64,000 nt of DNA, from assembly GCF_004339765.1 (NCBI RefSeq), contig NZ_SMGO01000001.1, forward strand, positions 806,001 to 870,000, given 5' to 3'. Within the stretch, counting starts at the first letter, position 1. The number at the start of each line of letters is the position of its first letter. This stretch comes from Albibacterium bauzanense. GTDB lineage: Bacteria; Bacteroidota; Bacteroidia; Sphingobacteriales; Sphingobacteriaceae. The notes beneath the pieces are model-generated. The model was not told the DNA's origin. It did no database searches and was given only the letters and a program-made list of their open reading frames with translations. Of the stretch, positions 25,283 through 33,386 are shown piece by piece. The translations under genes were made by a program, and so were the position numbers.

Positions 25283-26233
25283 ATGAGCAAATTTTACGAT
25301 GATGTAAAACAAGGCCTATCAAGTAATCCTAAAAGACTGTATTCAAAATATTTTTATGATAAAGTTGGTGATGCAATATTTCAACAACTTATGCATTCTC
25401 CTGAATATTACTTAAGTGAGTGTGAATTAGAAATACTACAGCAGCAATCAGCCGATATAGCTGATCAGGTGACTGATCATTTCAATGAATTTGATTTGAT
25501 TGAGCTTGGTGCAGGAGATGCGAGTAAGTCTGTCTTTTTGCTGCAGGGCTTGTTAGATAAGGGTTCTGATTTCACTTATTATCCTGTCGATATTTCTCAA
25601 AATGTTATCGAGCAACTGGAGGATAAGTTACCTAAAATATTACCTTCTATTCAAATAAAGGGGTTAAATGGCGAATATCTAACCATGTTAAAGCAATTAA
25701 CCGAGCAAAGCAGCAAGCCTAAGTTGATCTTATTTTTGGGAGCGAATATAGGGAATATGAACATGGACCATGCGACAACTCTTTGCCAGAAAGTTCAGGA
25801 GTTATTGAAACCAGGTGATCTGTTTTTTATCGGTTTTGACTTAAAGAAAAATCCTTTAACAATTCTTGCTGCCTACAATGATAAAGCAGGTTTAACCCGC
25901 GATTTCAACTTGAATCTTTTGAGCAGAATAAACAAGAAGCTGGCTGGCAACTTCGACCTGGATGCTTTTTATCATTACCCAAACTATGACCCCATGACAG
26001 GGGCCTGTAAGAGTTATTTAATCAGTGCAAAAGATCAGGAAGTAAGCTTTAGTGATGGAAAAGATGAAGTATCTATTCATTTTAAACAGCATGAGGCTAT
26101 TTTTATGGAAATATCAAGGAAGTATAGTATTGAGGAAATTGAAGACCTGGCTAAGGCTGCAGGTTTTGAAATAACGAACCACTTTCTTGATTCAAAAAAG
26201 TGGTTCGTAGATAGTTTATGGAGGAAAAACTAG
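25283..26233 (+). CDS. egtD: L-histidine N(alpha)-methyltransferase EgtD
   Basis: A 316-residue SAM enzyme that trimethylates histidine to hercynine, the first step of ergothioneine synthesis. The SAM motif is ELGAGDASK. The histidine-binding Asn aligns with N158 in LGANIGN, and the Glu/Ser pair with E276 and S278 in FMEISRKYS, matching mycobacterial EgtD N166, E282 and S284. [10 protein letters not shown] replaces the YYPTRTE segment. It is co-transcribed with egtB. Its stop overlaps the convergent proS stop by four bases, and a hairpin lies in its 3' end. Confidence 0.93.
   Translation: MSKFYDDVKQGLSSNPKRLYSKYFYDKVGDAIFQQLMHSPEYYLSECELEILQQQSADIADQVTDHFNEFDLIELGAGDASKSVFLLQGLLDKGSDFTYYPVDISQNVIEQLEDKLPKILPSIQIKGLNGEYLTMLKQLTEQSSKPKLILFLGANIGNMNMDHATTLCQKVQELLKPGDLFFIGFDLKKNPLTILAAYNDKAGLTRDFNLNLLSRINKKLAGNFDLDAFYHYPNYDPMTGACKSYLISAKDQEVSFSDGKDEVSIHFKQHEAIFMEISRKYSIEEIEDLAKAAGFEITNHFLDSKKWFVDSLWRKN
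26174..26208 (-). terminator. Hairpin inside egtD 3' end, likely proS terminator
   Basis: Perfect 12-bp inverted repeat ACGAACCACTTT / AAAGTGGTTCGT with an 11-nt loop, entirely within egtD coding sequence and 22 bases beyond the proS stop. The minus strand continues TATTTC, so the T-run is weak. Confidence 0.5.
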
Positions 26234-27702
26234 TAGGCTCTGGCAAATAAAACACGTTGAGTGGATGGTTTACCTGTCAATATACATTGACCTTCTTCTA
26301 GCTTATTATCTAATGGGATACAACGGATTGTAGCCTTTGTTTCTTCTTTGATGCGCTTCTCTGTTTCAGCGGTTCCATCCCAATGAGCAGATATGAAACC
26401 TCCTTTTCCTTCTAAAACCTCCTTAAATTCATCGTAAGAGTTTACAAGGGTAATATTATCAGTACGGAATTTCAATGCTTTTTCATAAATCGCATGCTGT
26501 ATTTCGTCTAATAAAATTTCGATACGCTGTGACAAGCCTTCTTTAGAAACAGATTCCTTACTCTGATTATCACGACGAGCAAGCTCTACCAATCCGTTTT
26601 TCAGATCTCTTGCGCCTATTGTTATTCTTAATGGAACACCTTTTAATTCCCACTCAGCAAATTTAAATCCTGGCCGGTAGCTATCTCTGTCATCAAACTT
26701 AACAGTAATATCTTTTTGTTTACATTCTGCAACTACTTGGTCAACGAGCTCAACAATTTCAGCTCTCTCTTCATCTGTTTTGTAGATTGGCACAATAACC
26801 ACTTGGATTGGAGCTAATTTAGGTGGCAAAACCAACCCGGCATCATCAGAATGTGCCATAATTAAAGCACCCATCAAACGAGTAGAAACTCCCCATGAGG
26901 TTGCCCATACGTATTCTTGTTTACCTTCTTTGGAAGTAAATTTAACATCAAATGCTTTTGCAAAATTCTGTCCTAAGAAGTGAGATGTTCCTGCCTGAAG
27001 GGCTTTACCATCTTGCATTAATGCTTCAATGCAGTAAGTATCTAAAGCACCGGCAAAACGCTCGGTTTCTGTTTTCTTTCCCTTAACTACCGGAACCGCC
27101 ATCCAGTTTTCTGCAAAATCTGCATAGACATCAAGCATTTGTTCTGTTTCTGCAATGGCCTCTTCGGCTGTAGCATGAGCAGTATGGCCTTCTTGCCATA
27201 AGAATTCTGCTGTTCTTAAGAACAAACGGGTACGCATTTCCCAACGAACAACATTCGCCCACTGATTAACCAAGATAGGCAGGTCGCGGTAAGATTCGAT
27301 CCATCCGCGATAGGTGTTCCAGATAATGGTTTCTGAAGTTGGCCTTACAATCAATTCTTCCTCAAGCTTGGCATCTTCATCAACCACAATGTTACCGGTA
27401 CCATCGTCTTTTAAACGGTAATGTGTTACAACAGCGCATTCTTTTGCAAAACCTTCAACGTGAGAAGCCTCCTTTGTAAAAAATGACTTAGGGATGAATA
27501 AAGGAAAATAGGCATTACTATGCCCTGTATCTTTAAACTTTTTATCTAAAGCGGCTTGCATCTTTTCCCAAATTGCATATCCATATGGTTTAATGACCAT
27601 ACAACCTCGGACAGCAGAATGTTCTGCCAGATCAGCCTTACTAACTAACTCATTATACCACTGGGAATAATCTTCTTTTCTGCTTGTAATACCCTTACTC
27701 AT
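26230..27702 (-). CDS. proS: Prolyl-tRNA synthetase, archaeal/eukaryote-like type
   Basis: A 490-residue class II synthetase. It lacks the INS editing domain of the long bacterial type and ends with a C-terminal zinc-binding-like domain finishing in RVLFARAY, the hallmark terminal Tyr of the archaeal-eukaryotic form. Motif 2 is [21 protein letters not shown] and motif 3 contains [17 protein letters not shown]. This type is usual in Bacteroidota. The gene is convergent with egtD and has its own promoter at 27747-27754. Confidence 0.96.
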   Translation of the reverse strand: MSKGITSRKEDYSQWYNELVSKADLAEHSAVRGCMVIKPYGYAIWEKMQAALDKKFKDTGHSNAYFPLFIPKSFFTKEASHVEGFAKECAVVTHYRLKDDGTGNIVVDEDAKLEEELIVRPTSETIIWNTYRGWIESYRDLPILVNQWANVVRWEMRTRLFLRTAEFLWQEGHTAHATAEEAIAETEQMLDVYADFAENWMAVPVVKGKKTETERFAGALDTYCIEALMQDGKALQAGTSHFLGQNFAKAFDVKFTSKEGKQEYVWATSWGVSTRLMGALIMAHSDDAGLVLPPKLAPIQVVIVPIYKTDEERAEIVELVDQVVAECKQKDITVKFDDRDSYRPGFKFAEWELKGVPLRITIGARDLKNGLVELARRDNQSKESVSKEGLSQRIEILLDEIQHAIYEKALKFRTDNITLVNSYDEFKEVLEGKGGFISAHWDGTAETEKRIKEETKATIRCIPLDNKLEEGQCILTGKPSTQRVLFARAY

Positions 27703-27746
27703 TTCTTTATTATCTCAATTTTTATTCGTATATTATACTACATTGA

Positions 27747-27754
27747 CAAAGTTA
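27747..27754 (-). promoter_or_regulatory. -7 promoter element of proS
   Basis: TAACTTTG on the minus strand matches TAnnTTTG, 44 nt before the ATG. Confidence 0.5.
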
Positions 27755-27832
27755 TACGGATTTATTAATAATGTAGCGTATATTCAATAAAAATCGTTTA
27801 TGAATTAAACTACGTCATATAAATATAGTCCG

Positions 27833-27840
27833 TACTTTTG
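27833..27840 (+). promoter_or_regulatory. -7 promoter element of a lipoprotein gene
   Basis: TACTTTTG matches TAnnTTTG, 31 nt before the ATG at 27872. Confidence 0.5.
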
Positions 27841-27871
27841 TAATTGACCACGATGCATAAAACGAACAGAG

Positions 27872-28756
27872 ATGAAGATGAGAAAATATATAATTAAAGG
27901 CCTGGCGTTCTCAGGAATATTAGCGTTAATGGCCTCTTGTACTACGATGCAGACAGCTCAGCGGAGCTTTCCTGATGATGTTTATGGGCGAACACCTGAG
28001 CCTCAGGTTGTAGTTCAAGACACCGATTCTGATGCTAATGAACAATACAGCGATCAGGAATATGCAGACAATTATTATAATGATTATTACGATGGTTATA
28101 ATGATCGATTCTTATACGGAGATCGGAGCAATCGTTTTTATTACGGTACTCCCGGAATGCCTTTCTACGATCCTTGGATAAGTAGCTACGACTACTATAG
28201 TCCATATTATTACAGCCCTTTTCAATACAGTCCTTTCAGATCAGGTTTTTACCTTGGTCTAGGATTTGGCAGTCCATGGTATAATCCATTCAATTCTTGG
28301 TATAGCCCTTATGGGTACTATGGTTATGGATATTATGGATATTCAAGTCTTGGTTGGGGATATCCATATTATGGTTCTTACTGGGGACCTTATTCTTACT
28401 ATGGTGGAGGTTATCCTGTTAACGTTAGGAACGAGCGTACGCGCCCTACCCGCTTAGGAACCGACAATGTTGTTAGACCTAACAGACCATCGTCTTCTAT
28501 AGGGCGTCCTACTATAAACAGCACCGCAAGGCCAACGAGAGTACCTAGTGCTACAAATAGCAGACCATCGAATGCAACGACAAGACCTACTACAGAGCGA
28601 CCAACAACAAGGCCTACGCAGCAAACGCGTCCTACTCAAACAAGACCTGTAGCAAGGCCAGCTGCACCTACAGTAAGCAGACCAACTAGCAGTGGCTCTC
28701 GTCCGACTAGTTCTGCACCTTCTAGATCAAGCGGCGGTAATACACGTTCAAGATAA
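27872..28756 (+). CDS. Tyr/Gly-rich and Arg/Pro/Thr-rich lipoprotein of unknown function
   Basis: A 294-residue protein not assigned to a family. The signal peptide ends at ALMASC (lipobox Cys about residue 23). Residues about 50-185 are dominated by Tyr, Gly, Ser and Pro (YGYYGYGYYG, SYDYYSPYYY). Residues about 190-294 are a basic repeat region of PTR, TRPT and RPTS units, probably disordered. Many Sphingobacteriales encode a similar lipoprotein. It may be a surface or cell-wall-associated protein. A terminator separates it from the downstream outer membrane protein gene. Confidence 0.75.
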   Translation: MKMRKYIIKGLAFSGILALMASCTTMQTAQRSFPDDVYGRTPEPQVVVQDTDSDANEQYSDQEYADNYYNDYYDGYNDRFLYGDRSNRFYYGTPGMPFYDPWISSYDYYSPYYYSPFQYSPFRSGFYLGLGFGSPWYNPFNSWYSPYGYYGYGYYGYSSLGWGYPYYGSYWGPYSYYGGGYPVNVRNERTRPTRLGTDNVVRPNRPSSSIGRPTINSTARPTRVPSATNSRPSNATTRPTTERPTTRPTQQTRPTQTRPVARPAAPTVSRPTSSGSRPTSSAPSRSSGGNTRSR

Positions 28757-28760
28757 TTTA

Positions 28761-28800
28761 AATTAAGCCGATGGTGATATCATCATCGGCTTAATTTTAT
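28761..28800 (+). terminator. Rho-independent terminator
   Basis: Thirteen-base stem AATTAAGCCGATG / CATCGGCTTAATT with further pairing in the loop, followed by TTAT. It starts 5 bases after the lipoprotein stop. Confidence 0.8.
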
Positions 28801-28823
28801 GATGATATATAGACACCCTTTTT

Positions 28824-30329
28824 ATGAACAAAAAAACAATTCCTATTCTAATTGCTTTAGTTTGCATGGCAAGTTTGAGCAAAGCTCAATATATTGAAGA
28901 TGCAATGCGATTTTCGCAAACTGACCTTGGCTCAACGGCTCGTTTTAAAGCTATTGGAAATGCAAGTACTTCGCTTGGTGGCGACTTAAGCTCTATAACA
29001 GGAAATCCGGCAGGGTTAGGTTTCTTCAACTCTTCAGATGTTGGTTTCAGCTTAAACTATCTTAATAATAATAATAACGGTAATTATTACGGCACTTCTT
29101 CTTCGGCACAGGTTGAAAAATTCAATTTCGACCAGGCTGGTGTAGTTTTCAATATGCCTATTCACCGGAATGCATATAGAAATTCTGGCTGGTTAAACTT
29201 TAATGTGGGAATAGGATATGCGAAAACAAATGACTTTAACTCTACTATCCATTTTGAAGGCGAAAACAATAACAGTAGCTATACCAATTTCTTAACAGAA
29301 GCAACGGACCCTGTGTTTGAGGACTGGGGCGTAAATAGCTGGCTATTGGAGGTTGACCCAACTAATCATTATTATACATCTGCCAGCGAAAGCTTAACAA
29401 ATGATCAAAAGAATAGTGATATACGAACCGGCAGTCAATACCAAACCAACTTTAGCTTTGGAGCAAATTATAACAATCAGTTTTACGTTGGTGCTTCAAT
29501 TGGTGTTGCCGGATTTAACTATCGATCAGAGAAAAGATTTGATGAGTTTGGAAATATAAAAAGTGCAAGCGAATTCCTGGTTATAAATCCTAATTCTAAT
29601 TTCTTAAAACCTGAGAATGCAGGGCTTTTAAATGCCCCTTATACGCTTAGCTCATCTAGTACTCAAAAAACAAATGGTACCGGTTTTAACGCAACACTCG
29701 GACTAATTTATCGTCCTGATAACATGTTTCAGATCGGATTCTCAGCTACTTCTCCAACCTGGTATGTGGTAACGGACGACTATTCAATGTTTTTTGATAG
29801 CTGGATTGATCCAACTGATGGTACTGAAACCGCTGAATATCATCCCAATGAGGAATTATATTATGAAGAATATAATCTTAGAACTCCATACCGCTTAAAT
29901 GCTGGTGTATCTGCAAAATTTGAAGGCGGATTAATCAGTGCTGATGTTGAGTACGTTGATTATACCAGTATGCGAATTACAACGAATGACCAGGCAAATG
30001 ACAATCAATCTGCAGATATAATAAGTAGTGAATACAAAGGAGCTGCTAATTTCAGATTAGGTGGGGAATATAGATTAACTTCTGATTTCTTGTTAAGAGC
30101 AGGTTATAACTACCAAGGCAATCCATATCAACATATCAGCTCTACGAAACAAACAGTTTCTGGAGGCTTAGGTTACCGGGTAAACAATGTATATATTGAC
30201 TTAACTTACCTGAATAGCAGACAAGAAATAGGTTACACACCTTATCAATCAGAAACTTTCCCAACTGACCCGGCTACTATTAAGAATTCACGAGATAATG
30301 TATTTTTAACTCTTGGGTTGAAGTTCTAA
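28824..30329 (+). CDS. OmpP1/FadL/TodX-family outer membrane transporter
   Basis: A 501-residue beta-barrel protein. A signal peptide ending LSKAQ precedes YIEDAMRFSQTDLGSTARFKAIGNAS, the opening typical of Bacteroidota members of the FadL family. SSITGNPAGLGFF is the conserved N-terminal plug motif. Alternating aromatic strands continue to the C-terminal Phe (FLTLGLKF), as required for barrel assembly. The likely role is passage of hydrophobic compounds through the outer membrane; annotations as hemin receptor are not supported by visible motifs. Confidence 0.88.
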   Translation: MNKKTIPILIALVCMASLSKAQYIEDAMRFSQTDLGSTARFKAIGNASTSLGGDLSSITGNPAGLGFFNSSDVGFSLNYLNNNNNGNYYGTSSSAQVEKFNFDQAGVVFNMPIHRNAYRNSGWLNFNVGIGYAKTNDFNSTIHFEGENNNSSYTNFLTEATDPVFEDWGVNSWLLEVDPTNHYYTSASESLTNDQKNSDIRTGSQYQTNFSFGANYNNQFYVGASIGVAGFNYRSEKRFDEFGNIKSASEFLVINPNSNFLKPENAGLLNAPYTLSSSSTQKTNGTGFNATLGLIYRPDNMFQIGFSATSPTWYVVTDDYSMFFDSWIDPTDGTETAEYHPNEELYYEEYNLRTPYRLNAGVSAKFEGGLISADVEYVDYTSMRITTNDQANDNQSADIISSEYKGAANFRLGGEYRLTSDFLLRAGYNYQGNPYQHISSTKQTVSGGLGYRVNNVYIDLTYLNSRQEIGYTPYQSETFPTDPATIKNSRDNVFLTLGLKF

Positions 30330-30357
30330 GCACAAAACCGATATTCGAATATATTTT

Positions 30358-30400
30358 AAAGAGGTCTGTATCATTTCTCATGGTACAGGCCTCTTTTTTT
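30358..30400 (+). terminator. Rho-independent terminator
   Basis: Stem of 17 bp with two G-U pairs, AAAGAGGTCTGTATCAT / ATGGTACAGGCCTCTTT, a 5-nt loop and a following run of T, 28 bases after the FadL-like gene. Confidence 0.9.
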
Positions 30401-30470
30401 GATTGTTTTCCGCTAAAATATTTACATTAGTTGCTGTAAAGGGTGTTTACATCTCTTAATTATCCAGATA

Positions 30471-30821
30471 ATGAATATAGAAGAATTAAGAAGCTATTGC
30501 TTAACAAAAAAAGGCGCAACAGAGAGTTTTCCATTCGGTGAACAAACATTGGTATTCAAGGTTGGTGATAAAATATTTTTATTAACCGGATTGGATTCAC
30601 ACCCTATGTCTTTCAATGCAAAATGCGATCCGGAAGAAGCGATAAATCTGCGCGAACAATATCCAAACAGTGTTTTCCCTGGGTATCATATGAATAAAAA
30701 GCACTGGAACACGGTAGTTCTTAACCGCGAAATTACTTTGGATCAAGCAAAAAGAATGATTGATCATAGTTATGAACTTATATTTAATTCTTTGCCATTA
30801 AAAATAAGAGACAATATATAA
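30471..30821 (+). CDS. MmcQ/YjbR-family protein
   Basis: A 116-residue CyaY-like-fold protein. The family pattern is visible as CLTKKGATESFPFGEQTLVFKV, FLLTGLDSHPMSFNAKCDPE, FPGYHMNKKHWNTVVL and SYELIFNSLP. These proteins are often called DNA-binding, but their function is largely unknown. The gene is flanked by terminators at 30358 and 30946 and appears monocistronic. The following 365-base gap (30822-31186) holds the second terminator and nothing else I can recognise. Confidence 0.9.
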   Translation: MNIEELRSYCLTKKGATESFPFGEQTLVFKVGDKIFLLTGLDSHPMSFNAKCDPEEAINLREQYPNSVFPGYHMNKKHWNTVVLNREITLDQAKRMIDHSYELIFNSLPLKIRDNI

Positions 30822-30945
30822 GCTTACAATTATTGTATATTTATAAAGCATTTTATTTTCGACCTTCGTATTAGGGGTATTAATAATTATCTTACTAACA
30901 GAATTAAAATTAAAGAAACTGAGATAAATGTTTATATAAAAAACT

Positions 30946-30975
30946 AAAAAAGGTATCCATACGGATGCCTTTTTT
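30946..30975 (+). terminator. Rho-independent terminator
   Basis: Stem AAAAAAGGTATCC / GGATGCCTTTTTT (one G-U pair) with a 4-nt loop and six T. It is 125 bases after the YjbR-like gene, so the transcript has a long 3' untranslated region or a small RNA ends here. Confidence 0.8.
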
Positions 30976-31186
30976 GCTGAAATTAAAAAATCAAAAGCAT
31001 ATAATTCCAATTAAAAAATACCTTATTTTAGGTATTGTTTTTTAAAACCACTGCCGCTATTTTTAAGAATAAAACAGACTATTAGCAAACAAATTTATTA
31101 AGAAAAATTACTTGTAAATATTATCTACTCAACTACAATCACATTCCAGAAACTAACAAAAACATTTACTTAAAAAAACTCTTCCA

Positions 31187-31681
31187 ATGAAAAAACTAAC
31201 ACAACTCAGCAAATTATTTGCACTTATTATCCTCCTTGTTGTAGCATGGAGCCTGCCTCAGGCACAAGCACAACATGTTGCCAGAAAAAGCTCTTTTGAT
31301 GGCTTTTGGATAGGTGAGTTATCGGACAGTGACGATGACACCAACATTGTAATTATTGGTATAAAAGATGGTGTAGCTCAAAGATATTTTTACGATGAAG
31401 AAGAGGATGACTTCTTCCCTAGTGAGTATTTTGATGAATCTACTTTAATAGCAGGTAATAATGTTGCTTATACTTGGGTTAATAAAGGTGGTATCTGGTC
31501 AGAAACTCAGGCACATTTAATGGATTATCTTAGACCAAACTTACTTTATTGTGTACTTATTCGACAAGTAAATAATGCAGCGGCAGATGAAGACTTTCCT
31601 AGTATGAACAACGAATGGTCGACTACTTATGAAGGTACACTTACTCGCTATAACACTATACAAGAATATTTGGATGAGTAA
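31187..31681 (+). CDS. Secreted protein of unknown function
   Basis: A 164-residue protein with a signal peptide (hydrophobic residues about 10-22, cleavage near QAQAQ). The mature part is acidic and beta-rich, with an Asp/Glu cluster YDEEEDDFFPSEYFDE (about residues 66-80) and several Trp (FDGFWIGELSD, YTWVNKGGIWSE). It contains a single Cys and no catalytic motif that I recognise. The FDGFWIGEL opening resembles small lipocalin-like secreted proteins, but this is only an impression. A strong bidirectional terminator follows. Confidence 0.7.
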   Translation: MKKLTQLSKLFALIILLVVAWSLPQAQAQHVARKSSFDGFWIGELSDSDDDTNIVIIGIKDGVAQRYFYDEEEDDFFPSEYFDESTLIAGNNVAYTWVNKGGIWSETQAHLMDYLRPNLLYCVLIRQVNNAAADEDFPSMNNEWSTTYEGTLTRYNTIQEYLDE

Positions 31682-31694
31682 CAGAATTTTTCAC

Positions 31695-31736
31695 AAAATG
31701 AGAAAGCCCCAGTATTATCTGGGGCTTTCTCATTTT
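31695..31736. terminator. Bidirectional terminator
   Basis: Perfect 18-bp stem with core AGAAAGCCCCAG / CTGGGGCTTTCT, 6-nt loop and A/T tracts on both sides. It serves the secreted protein gene on one strand and hpf on the other. Confidence 0.92.
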
Positions 31737-31783
31737 ACAACATACGTTCCAATAATGAAACATTGACGTTCATATACTCCTGA

Positions 31784-32137
31784 CTAGAAATCTTCTTTGT
31801 TTTCTATTTCTACAAGAACTTCCTTATGATTGCTTAAAATAGTTTTATTTTCTTTGGTTTTCTGTTTATTTATCTGCCTGCGCAACGACTCCATTGCTAA
31901 ATCGGTAGCCTCTTCAAAGCTCTTTGCTTGTCCTTTAGCGAATAACTGATTACCAGGCAAATTAATTTTAAACTCTGCGATTTTATTCGCCTCACTTTCT
32001 CCTTTTTCCAGTTTTAGATAACATATCCCGTCCAATAATTGGTCGTAAAACTGTGTTAATTTATCAGCTCTGCGCCGAATAAAATCAATTAACTTTTGAT
32101 CTGCATCAAAATGGATAGATTGCACATTGATATTCAT
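31784..32137 (-). CDS. hpf: Ribosome hibernation-promoting factor, short type
   Basis: A 117-residue HPF/YfiA protein that binds the decoding centre of 30S subunits in stationary phase. The single domain runs MNINVQSIHFDADQKLIDFI to a basic helix MESLRRQINKQKTK; there is no long-form dimerisation domain, though the tail is extended and acidic. Two adjacent ATG codons exist (32140, 32137). AAAGGAGG at 32142-32149 is 4 nt from the second and only 1 nt from the first, so the second is chosen. This is the clearest Shine-Dalgarno sequence in the window. The gene follows xer by 14 bases. Confidence 0.93.
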   Translation of the reverse strand: MNINVQSIHFDADQKLIDFIRRRADKLTQFYDQLLDGICYLKLEKGESEANKIAEFKINLPGNQLFAKGQAKSFEEATDLAMESLRRQINKQKTKENKTILSNHKEVLVEIENKEDF

Positions 32138-32141
32138 CATT

Positions 32142-32149
32142 CCTCCTTT
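32142..32149 (-). promoter_or_regulatory. Strong Shine-Dalgarno sequence of hpf
   Basis: AAAGGAGG on the minus strand, 4 nt before the ATG at 32137. Such sites are rare in this window, where most genes have AT-rich leaders. Confidence 0.75.
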
Positions 32150-32151
32150 TT

Positions 32152-33033
32152 TTAGGCCTTTGGATGAGCCTGTTTATAAATAGATTTCAATCGTTCAACT
32201 GAGTTATGCGTATAGATTTGCGTGGACGCTAGGCTTGCATGACCCAAAAGTTCTTTAATATCATTTAACTGAGCCCCATTGTTAAGCAGAGCCGTTGCTA
32301 TGCTATGACGGAGTATATGGGGACTCCTCTTTTGTTTTGATGAAATGAGAGCTAATCGATCAGTAACTGTACGATATATTAGCGTTTCATAAGCATCCGC
32401 TCCTGTATTTGTAACGATAAGTTTGTCGCTTATATTTTCAAATTGTCTATCCTTTTTTAATTGTATATAATTATTTAATGATTTGGCTAGCGTATTCGTA
32501 ATAGGTACCAGCCTTTCCTTACTGCCTTTACCAAATATACGGATTGTACGTTGAAGAAAATCGATATCATTCTCAGAAACGTGTAATAATTCAGCTCTTC
32601 GGATACCGGTTCCAAATAATAATTCAATTATTATCCGATCTCTTTGTCCTTCAAATCCATCCTCGAAAATATTATCTGCTTCCAGCATCTGAACAATACT
32701 TTCTGCTTGTATTACCTCTGGTAAATTTTTCGGAGTTTTCAACATTTTAACAAGCAGCATAGGATTATCATGAAGGATACCTTCACGAAGTAAGAACTTA
32801 TAAAATGTTTTTAAGGATGATATGCAACGGTTGATGCTTCGGGCTTGAAGCTTCCTTTCCATTAAGCTGGCAAGATATGCTCTAACTTGATGATGAGTTG
32901 CTGTTTGAACATCGAATTCTTGTTCGTTTAAGAACGTCAAGTATTCACTAATATTCTGTTTATAGGCCGTAATGCTATGAACGGAGTAATTCTTTTCGTA
33001 CTTTAAAAAACTAAGAAAACGGTCTAAAAACAT
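32152..33033 (-). CDS. xerC: Tyrosine recombinase (XerC/XerD-like)
   Basis: A 293-residue site-specific recombinase, probably resolving chromosome dimers. The N-terminal SAM-like core-binding domain (SFLKYEKNYSVHSITAYKQNI) is followed by the catalytic domain with R in GTGIRRAELL, the HxxR box HILRHSIATALLNNG, and the H/Y pair in LGHASLASTQIYTH. The start MFLDRFLSFL at 33033 is chosen; the upstream start at 33057 adds a non-family octapeptide. The gene lies between rpsU and hpf, the usual Bacteroidota setting, so it is chromosomal and not a mobile integrase. Its start codon overlaps an inverted repeat. Confidence 0.92.
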   Translation of the reverse strand: MFLDRFLSFLKYEKNYSVHSITAYKQNISEYLTFLNEQEFDVQTATHHQVRAYLASLMERKLQARSINRCISSLKTFYKFLLREGILHDNPMLLVKMLKTPKNLPEVIQAESIVQMLEADNIFEDGFEGQRDRIIIELLFGTGIRRAELLHVSENDIDFLQRTIRIFGKGSKERLVPITNTLAKSLNNYIQLKKDRQFENISDKLIVTNTGADAYETLIYRTVTDRLALISSKQKRSPHILRHSIATALLNNGAQLNDIKELLGHASLASTQIYTHNSVERLKSIYKQAHPKA

Positions 33034-33081
33034 AAAAACTATTTGCATGTTCAACAAGTTGAAGATACAAATAGTTTTTAT
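33032..33081 (-). repeat. Inverted repeat over the xerC start codon
   Basis: Perfect 14-bp arms ATAAAAACTATTTG (33032-33045) and CAAATAGTTTTTAT (33068-33081). The 22-nt intervening sequence contains a second small pair TTCAAC / GTTGAA. On the message the 3' arm ends in the AT of the ATG start codon. Confidence 0.8.
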
Positions 33082-33101
33082 TTATGTAGAAACAATTCTA
33101 A

Positions 33102-33293
33102 TTAAATCGGGTCTTGATTTAATTGTTGTTTATAAACAGCTTTCTTTACCTGAATACGACGGGTAATAGATTTTTTTTCAAAAGCCTGGCGTGAACGTAG
33201 CTCTCTAAGAACTCCTGTTTTCTCGAATTTCTTCTTGAAACGTTTTAAAGCTCTATCCAAAGATTCACCATCTTTTACATTAATAATAATCAT
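33102..33293 (-). CDS. rpsU: 30S ribosomal protein bS21
   Basis: A 63-residue small-subunit protein located near the 3' end of 16S rRNA. The sequence MIIINVKDGESLDRALKRFKKKFEKTGVLRELR is diagnostic, and the basic C-terminus is normal. It heads the rpsU-xerC-hpf cluster. A G-rich purine tract at 33305-33312 acts as a candidate Shine-Dalgarno. In Flavobacterium johnsoniae bS21 helps occlude the anti-Shine-Dalgarno and its own gene keeps a strong site, so autoregulation is plausible here. Confidence 0.97.
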   Translation of the reverse strand: MIIINVKDGESLDRALKRFKKKFEKTGVLRELRSRQAFEKKSITRRIQVKKAVYKQQLNQDPI

Positions 33294-33304
33294 GTTTTAC
33301 AGTA

Positions 33305-33312
33305 CCCCCTTT
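33305..33312 (-). promoter_or_regulatory. Shine-Dalgarno-like tract in the rpsU leader
   Basis: AAAGGGGG on the minus strand can pair with CCUCC using one G-U pair, 11 nt before the rpsU ATG. The spacing is rather long. Confidence 0.5.
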
Positions 33313-33335
33313 CAGTTGTTTTAAATTTCAGATTG

Positions 33336-33343
33336 CAAAGATA
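33336..33343 (-). promoter_or_regulatory. -7 promoter element of rpsU
   Basis: TATCTTTG on the minus strand matches TAnnTTTG, 42 nt before the rpsU ATG. Confidence 0.55.
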
Positions 33344-33386
33344 GAATTTTTCTTTTTATTTTGATAATAATTAAGAATATACTTTA

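Noticed and set aside
30798-31010. 70-codon frame on the minus strand after the YjbR-like gene
   Set aside because: It overlaps the YjbR stop and a strong terminator, has AT-driven composition and no promoter or motif.
32152-33033. Mobile-element integrase
   Set aside because: The Xer-type protein lies between rpsU and hpf, a stable chromosomal context, with no att-like repeats, cargo or neighbouring transfer genes.
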